Source of the DNA: CAYLYP01 sp964387795
GTDB lineage: Bacteria; Bacteroidota; Bacteroidia; Bacteroidales; UBA7960
Direction: 5' to 3'
Length of the DNA stretch: 45,611 bases
Assembly: GCA_964387795.1 (NCBI GenBank)
Contig: CAYLYP010000021.1
Span: forward strand, 1 to 45,611
The position numbers and the translations under genes are program-made. The notes beneath the pieces were generated by a model. It was not told where the DNA came from. It did not search any database and worked only from the letters and a program-made list of their open reading frames with translations. Positions 40,938-45,611 of the stretch are shown in pieces. The stretch's first letter is position 1. Each line of letters begins with the position of its first letter.

Positions 40938-43556
40938 TTATTTGATATAGTTTTTAGCTTTGCTGAGGGCATTTTTGATGCCGGCAGGGTTCTTTCCACC
41001 GGCAGTAGCGAAGAAGGCTTGTCCACCTCCCCCACCATCTATTTCACGGGCAAGTTCCCGAACGATGGTTCCGGCATTTAATCCATTAGATTTTACAAGC
41101 TCATCTGAAATGCAAACACTGATTGTTGCTTTTCCTTCTGCTTCTGAAGCAATCACCATAAACAGCTTGTCGGTCTTGCTTTTCATTGAGAAAGCCATGT
41201 CTTTTATTGTTGCAGCATCCATGTCCAATTGGCTGATAATCACCTTCAGCCCATTGATGGTTTCTGCTTTATCAAAGAGTTCTTTAGCAAAATCTTCAGC
41301 ACGTGATTTGTTGAATGCAGCCAATTGTTTTTGAAGTTCAACATTCTGTTCCTGAAGAGAAAGTATTGATTTTACAAGGTCTTTAGGGTTCTTGAGTGTT
41401 TCTTTTACTTCCTGGAGCAAATCCAATTGGGAATTAATAAAAGCTTCAGCTTTAGAAGCAGTAATAGCTTCAATTCTCCTGATACCGGCAGCGATAGCTG
41501 ATTCGCTGATTATTTTAAACAATCCAATCTGTCCGGTAGTTGCAACGTGAGTTCCTCCACAAAGCTCGGTACTGTAATCATTGCCAAAGCGTATTACCCT
41601 TACCATATCTCCATATTTTTCACCAAAAAGAGCCATAGCACCCATGTCGCGTGCTTTATCAATTGGGAGGTTCCGATGCTCATCCAGTTGAAGGTTTTCA
41701 CGTATTTTCTCATTTACCAATTGTTCGATCTGGCGGATTTCAGCGTCAGATACTTTAGAGAAATGGGCAAAGTCGAAACGAAGGCGTTCATCATTAACAA
41801 GAGAGCCTTTTTGTTGCACATGTGTCCCAAGCACTTTGCGCAAGGCAGCATGCAGAAGGTGGGTTGCACTATGGTTGTTGGCAATGCTTGTCCTTTTTAC
41901 ATTATCCACTATTGCCTGGAACTTTTCTGAGATACGTTCGGGCAAATAATTGGTAATATGGACAACCAGATTGTTTTCTTTCTGGGTATCAATAACTTCA
42001 ATCTTGCCATTGGAATTCATGAGCCATCCCCTATCACCAACCTGTCCACCTGATTCAGCATAGAATGGGGTCTGGTCAAATACGATTTGGTAAAACTCTT
42101 TGTTTTTAGATTTTATCTTTCGGAACTTAACAATTTCAACCGGGGCATGAAGTGTATCGTAACCCAGGAACCTGGTTTCTTCATCCTGTTTTTTGACTAC
42201 AACCCAATCATCCTGTTCAACGGTAGCAGCCTGACGGGAGCGGTTCTTTTGTGATTCGAGGGCATTACTAAAGCCAGCCATATCCACATCAAAACCTTTT
42301 TCCCGTGCCATAAGCTGGGTCAGGTCAATAGGGAAGCCAAAGGTGTCGAAAAGTTCAAAGGCAAATTCACCACTTACTTTATCCAGTCCGGGATGAGCTT
42401 CAACATATTGTTCAAATTTATGAATACCAACGGAAAGTGTGCGGAGGAAAGCTTGTTCTTCCTCTGCAATAACCTTTGATATCAATGTTTCCTGTTCTGC
42501 CAGTTCAGGGAAGTGTTTCCCCATTTGTTTCACAATAACAGGAACGAGTTCATGGATAAAAGGCTCACGGAATTCAAGGAAAGTATATCCATATCTGACA
42601 GCCCTTCTGAGGATACGTCGGATGACATAACCTGCTTTATTGTTTGATGGCAATTGTCCATCAGCAATTGCAAAGGCAATAGCCCTAAGGTGGTCGGCTA
42701 CTACCCTCATGGCTACGTCCTGTTGTTCATTTTTTCCATATTCTTTTCCAGCCTTCTTTGCGAGTTCCTGGATATAAGGCTGAAAGATATCAGTGTCATA
42801 GTTAGAGCTTTTTCCCTGGATAACCCTGCAAAGGCGTTCAAAGCCCATACCTGTATCCACATGTTTTGAAGGGAGTTGTTCGAGTGAGCTGTCAGCTTTG
42901 CGGTTGAACTGGATAAACACAAGGTTCCAGATTTCAATAACCAGTGGGTCGTCCTGGTTTACCCTCTGTGAACCGGGTATTGCCTTCCTTTCGCTATCAG
43001 GCCTGCTGTCGAAATGTATTTCAGAGCAAGGGCCACAGGGGCCACTATCACCCATTTCCCAGAAATTATCTTTCTTGTTTCCAAATAAAATCCTGTCTTC
43101 AGGAATCCATTTTTTCCAAAAGTTAAAGGCTTCCATATCAGGCTTAAGCCCATCAGCTTCATCGCCACCAAAGACAGTAACATAAAGGCGGTTTTTATCT
43201 AATTTAATAACTCCGGTAAGAAATTCCCAGGCCCATTCAATGGCTTCTTCTTTAAAATAATCCCCAAACGACCAGTTACCAAGCATCTCAAACATTGTAT
43301 GATGGTAGGTGTCGTGGCCAACTTCTTCCAGGTCATTATGCTTACCCGAAACGCGAAGGCATTTTTGAGAATTGGCAACTCTTTTTTCACGGGCAGGGGC
43401 ATTTCCCAGGAAAATATCTTTAAACTGGTTCATCCCTGCATTTGTAAACATCAGCGTTGGGTCATTTTTAACGACCATTGGGGCTGAATTTACGATAAGA
43501 TGGCGTTTTGACTCGAAGAAACTTAGAAATTCCTGTCTTACCTGATTAGAATTCAT
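40938..43556 (-). CDS. alaS: Alanyl-tRNA synthetase
   Basis: The 872-residue enzyme is complete. The class II core begins MNSNQVRQEFLSFFESKRHLIVNSAPMV read in part, with MFTNAGMNQFKDIFLG, HHTMFEMLGNWSFGDYFK and GPCGPCSEIH. The editing domain has NNHSATHLLHAALRKV and CGGTHVATTGQIG, the HxxxH and C-x3-H metal ligands. The C-terminal C-Ala domain ends GGGGGQAFFATAGGKNPAG. It charges tRNA-Ala and removes mischarged Ser or Gly. A -7-like TAAATTTG on the minus strand (43618-43611) may be its promoter. It is a single-gene unit. Confidence 0.97.
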   Translation of the reverse strand: MNSNQVRQEFLSFFESKRHLIVNSAPMVVKNDPTLMFTNAGMNQFKDIFLGNAPAREKRVANSQKCLRVSGKHNDLEEVGHDTYHHTMFEMLGNWSFGDYFKEEAIEWAWEFLTGVIKLDKNRLYVTVFGGDEADGLKPDMEAFNFWKKWIPEDRILFGNKKDNFWEMGDSGPCGPCSEIHFDSRPDSERKAIPGSQRVNQDDPLVIEIWNLVFIQFNRKADSSLEQLPSKHVDTGMGFERLCRVIQGKSSNYDTDIFQPYIQELAKKAGKEYGKNEQQDVAMRVVADHLRAIAFAIADGQLPSNNKAGYVIRRILRRAVRYGYTFLEFREPFIHELVPVIVKQMGKHFPELAEQETLISKVIAEEEQAFLRTLSVGIHKFEQYVEAHPGLDKVSGEFAFELFDTFGFPIDLTQLMAREKGFDVDMAGFSNALESQKNRSRQAATVEQDDWVVVKKQDEETRFLGYDTLHAPVEIVKFRKIKSKNKEFYQIVFDQTPFYAESGGQVGDRGWLMNSNGKIEVIDTQKENNLVVHITNYLPERISEKFQAIVDNVKRTSIANNHSATHLLHAALRKVLGTHVQQKGSLVNDERLRFDFAHFSKVSDAEIRQIEQLVNEKIRENLQLDEHRNLPIDKARDMGAMALFGEKYGDMVRVIRFGNDYSTELCGGTHVATTGQIGLFKIISESAIAAGIRRIEAITASKAEAFINSQLDLLQEVKETLKNPKDLVKSILSLQEQNVELQKQLAAFNKSRAEDFAKELFDKAETINGLKVIISQLDMDAATIKDMAFSMKSKTDKLFMVIASEAEGKATISVCISDELVKSNGLNAGTIVRELAREIDGGGGGQAFFATAGGKNPAGIKNALSKAKNYIK

Positions 43557-43610
43557 TGACTTTTATTGGATTTTAAAGAACAAAAAGTGTTTTTTTACTA
43601 AAAAGCTTGA

Positions 43611-43639
43611 CAAATTTAATTCAATTTTTATTAGCTTTG
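43611..43639. promoter_or_regulatory. Divergent -7 elements between alaS and the M23 gene
   Basis: TAAATTTG on the minus strand (43618-43611) faces alaS, and TAGCTTTG on the plus strand (43632-43639) faces the M23 gene. Both match TAnnTTTG. A TTG at 43607-43609 is 22 bases before the plus element, longer than usual. Confidence 0.4.
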
Positions 43640-43753
43640 CTGTTAATAGTGGAAAAATGCTCTGAAACGCTTTACTGATTTTTTGTAAGTAACTGTTTTT
43701 GAAGCATGTTTTTGTTATTTTATCAATAAACGAACAATTTTCAATAAAAATAT

Positions 43754-44722
43754 ATGGCAAAAGTCCGGTACCATTTTAATACAAAATCATTAGCTGTTGA
43801 AAAAGTTAATGATTCCATCTGGGATAAATTAAAAGGTATTTTAAAAATTGTTGCATCAGGTCTTGTATTTTCAGTAGTTGTAATATTTTTTGCATACACT
43901 TTTTTTGATTCCCCTAAAGAGAAGATGCTGCGGCGAGAGATTGAGCAATATGAATTGCAGATTAACCTAATCAACGACCGCTTAAACATTATGTCAAGTG
44001 TCCTTCAGGATATACAACACCGTGATGATAATATCTACAGGGTGATTTTTGAAGCAGAACCTATACCCCGTGAAGTAAGGGAAGCTGCTTTTGGAGGTAC
44101 TGACCGTTATGCCCAGTTTGAAGGTTATGATAATTCAGATTTGATTACCCAGGTAGTGCAAAGGGTCGATAAGCTTGCCCGTCAGATGGTAGTTCAAAGC
44201 CAGTCTTACGATCAGGTATTTGAAATGGTAAAGGACAAGGCACAGATGCTGGCTTCTATTCCTGCTATTGTTCCAATATCAAAAGGGACTGAAAGGTTGA
44301 TTTCCGGCTTTGGTTATCGTATCCATCCCATATACAAAGTATTGAGGATGCATACAGGGGTTGATTTTACTGCACCTCTTGGCACTCCAATATATGCTAC
44401 CGGAGATGGTAATGTAGTTAAGGTTGAAAACAACAGATCGGGTTATGGCTTGTTGGTGGTTATTGATCACGGATATGGCTATTTAACCTATTATGCCCAT
44501 ATGAGCAAAGCCAATGTTCGCATTGGACAGAAAATTAAAAGAGGGGAGATTGTTGGTCTGGTTGGTAACTCAGGCATAAGTACTGCGCCCCATTTGCATT
44601 ATGAAGTTATTAAAAACGGTGAAAAAGTAAATCCGGTTAACTATTTCTACAATGACCTTACTCCTGAAGAATATGAAAAGGTTATTGAAGCAGCTTCAAG
44701 GGTTAACCAATCACTTTCATAA
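43754..44722 (+). CDS. M23-family murein endopeptidase, membrane anchored
   Basis: The 322-residue protein has a cytoplasmic start, one membrane segment (IVASGLVFSVVVIFFAYTF) and a coiled coil (EKMLRREIEQYELQINLINDRL). The C-terminal LytM/M23 domain has the zinc ligands His and Asp of MHTGVDFTAPLGTPI near residue 199 and the HLHYEV motif near residue 280, so it should be active. The enzyme cuts peptide crosslinks in peptidoglycan on the periplasmic side. An NlpC/P60-LysM hydrolase starts 26 bases downstream, giving a two-gene unit for wall turnover. Confidence 0.93.
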   Translation: MAKVRYHFNTKSLAVEKVNDSIWDKLKGILKIVASGLVFSVVVIFFAYTFFDSPKEKMLRREIEQYELQINLINDRLNIMSSVLQDIQHRDDNIYRVIFEAEPIPREVREAAFGGTDRYAQFEGYDNSDLITQVVQRVDKLARQMVVQSQSYDQVFEMVKDKAQMLASIPAIVPISKGTERLISGFGYRIHPIYKVLRMHTGVDFTAPLGTPIYATGDGNVVKVENNRSGYGLLVVIDHGYGYLTYYAHMSKANVRIGQKIKRGEIVGLVGNSGISTAPHLHYEVIKNGEKVNPVNYFYNDLTPEEYEKVIEAASRVNQSLS

Positions 44723-44748
44723 TAATTGGTCTTTACTTGATTCAAAGA

Positions 44749-45611
44749 ATGAAAATAAGATTTCTGAATACAATCCGGGGGAGTTTTATCCTTCGGATTT
44801 TTTTGATATTGTGCATTCCTTTAGCAATGCCACTGACCCTGTCAGCCCAAATCCTTAATGATTCAATACATAAGCAACATAAAGGAATGCCGCTTCCATT
44901 CAGCATCCAGGAAAGCCCTAAACTTGTTGAAGCGCCTGTGGATTCCTGCCTTGAGGAAGATGTGATTGTGTTAACTGATTCATTGGTAGTGATAGAAAGT
45001 AACCTTACAGATTCCCTTCTACATTATGCTGCACGTTATCTTGGGATACGTTACCGTTATGGTGGCACATCAACAAGTGGTTTTGATTGTTCGGGCTTTA
45101 CAAGGCATGTATTCAAACAATTTGGCATTGAACTGTCGAGGTCTTCCTTCGATCAGGGGCAACAAGGTGTGTCAATCAATAAGGAACTTGCGCGTCCCGG
45201 AGACCTTATATTTTTTAAAGGGCGCAACACCAAGCATAACAGGATAGGACACGTGGGCATTGTTACCGAAAACAACAATGGAACACTCACCTTTATCCAT
45301 GCCTCACGTTCAAAAGGGATAAGCTTCCAGACTACCGAAAATGCATATTACAGATCACGTTATATCGGGATAAGAAGGGTTGTTGAGTTTTGTGACCCAA
45401 CACTTAGTATGGCAGAGCTTACTATTGTTAAGCCTACTGAAGTTAAAGCTGTCCATGCATTACCTGCCCCTGAGTTTCATGTTGTAGGCAAGGGAGATAG
45501 CTTATACAGGATTTCCAAGAAATACGGAGTTCCTGTTTCTACCATTCAAAAGATTAATAATTTGAAGAATGACAGGATCTTCCCCGGACAAGTGATAAAG
45601 CTGGTAAAATA
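44749..45611 (+). CDS. NlpC/P60 peptidase with C-terminal LysM domain (stop codon cut by window edge)
   Basis: ATG 44749 opens 287 codons to the window edge. The last two bases (TA) begin the expected stop codon, so only that is missing. A signal peptide (FILRIFLILCIPLAMPLTLSA) is followed by a linker and an NlpC/P60 domain with catalytic Cys 114 (FDCSGF), His 168 (HVGIV) and His 184 (IHAS). A LysM peptidoglycan-binding domain (FHVVGKGDSLYRISKKYGVP, ending FPGQVIKLVK) closes the protein. It hydrolyses D-Glu-containing stem peptides in the periplasm or outside. It lies 26 bases after the M23 gene and probably shares its transcript. Confidence 0.93.
   Translation, partial: MKIRFLNTIRGSFILRIFLILCIPLAMPLTLSAQILNDSIHKQHKGMPLPFSIQESPKLVEAPVDSCLEEDVIVLTDSLVVIESNLTDSLLHYAARYLGIRYRYGGTSTSGFDCSGFTRHVFKQFGIELSRSSFDQGQQGVSINKELARPGDLIFFKGRNTKHNRIGHVGIVTENNNGTLTFIHASRSKGISFQTTENAYYRSRYIGIRRVVEFCDPTLSMAELTIVKPTEVKAVHALPAPEFHVVGKGDSLYRISKKYGVPVSTIQKINNLKNDRIFPGQVIKLVK

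Overview
The window is a chromosomal segment from a member of the Bacteroidota. The evidence is a T9SS C-terminal sorting domain (19115-21091), a carboxypeptidase-regulatory-like TonB-dependent receptor, a GWxTD-domain protein, several TAnnTTTG-type -7 promoter elements, genes without Shine-Dalgarno sequences, and repeat families that resemble those of this phylum. No rRNA, integrase, transposase or CRISPR array is visible. The single tRNA is tRNA-Ser(UGA).

Layout. 1-4136: an envelope stress-type module with an ECF sigma factor, a membrane anti-sigma-like protein and a secreted VWA protein. 4199-7028: a Cys-rich protein, a membrane-anchored mono-heme protein, a membrane-anchored receiver domain and a small secreted protein. 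7029-8974: a non-coding 11-bp repeat hairpin followed by a Fur/Zur-type repressor and a ZIP zinc transporter. 9089-10561: an NTF2-like protein and TonB. 10562-11651: a gene-free repeat cluster. 11652-14484: threonine dehydrogenase, TatD and asparaginase. 14487-16420: an MbnP/MbnH-like lipoprotein pair. 16718-22169: Ddl, then a divergent PASTA protein, a T9SS cargo protein and an RluD-type pseudouridine synthase. 22386-25015: a TonB-dependent receptor under a TPP riboswitch. 25203-28222: AroQ, a GT2 glycosyltransferase and a GWxTD protein. 28759-32076: tRNA-Ser, a lipoprotein, AroC and a GT4 glycosyltransferase. 32856-35220: an APH-type kinase fused to a RapZ C-terminal domain, a 46-residue Cys protein and a MurU-like nucleotidyltransferase. 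35555-37415: an AT-rich AbiE toxin-antitoxin insertion. 37747-45611: an AddB-like nuclease, AlaS, an M23 peptidase and an NlpC/P60-LysM hydrolase cut by the window edge.

The genes likely cooperate in these ways. The kinase-RapZ/MurU cluster fits amino-sugar (MurNAc/GlcNAc) recycling, alongside Ddl, M23 and NlpC/P60 as wall enzymes. The Zur-like repressor and ZIP transporter form a zinc homeostasis unit. MbnP/MbnH suggests periplasmic copper handling. The riboswitch identifies the TonB receptor as a thiamin-related uptake protein, and the TonB at 9887-10561 may energise it.

The most unusual items are the kinase-RapZ fusion locus, a 119-bp hairpin of 11-bp repeats whose G.U pairs can form only in + strand RNA, a heme protein that looks like an octaheme-reductase fragment joined to a degenerate rhodanese-like half, and a pair of dispersed repeats whose hairpin loops lie in opposite orientation relative to conserved flanks.
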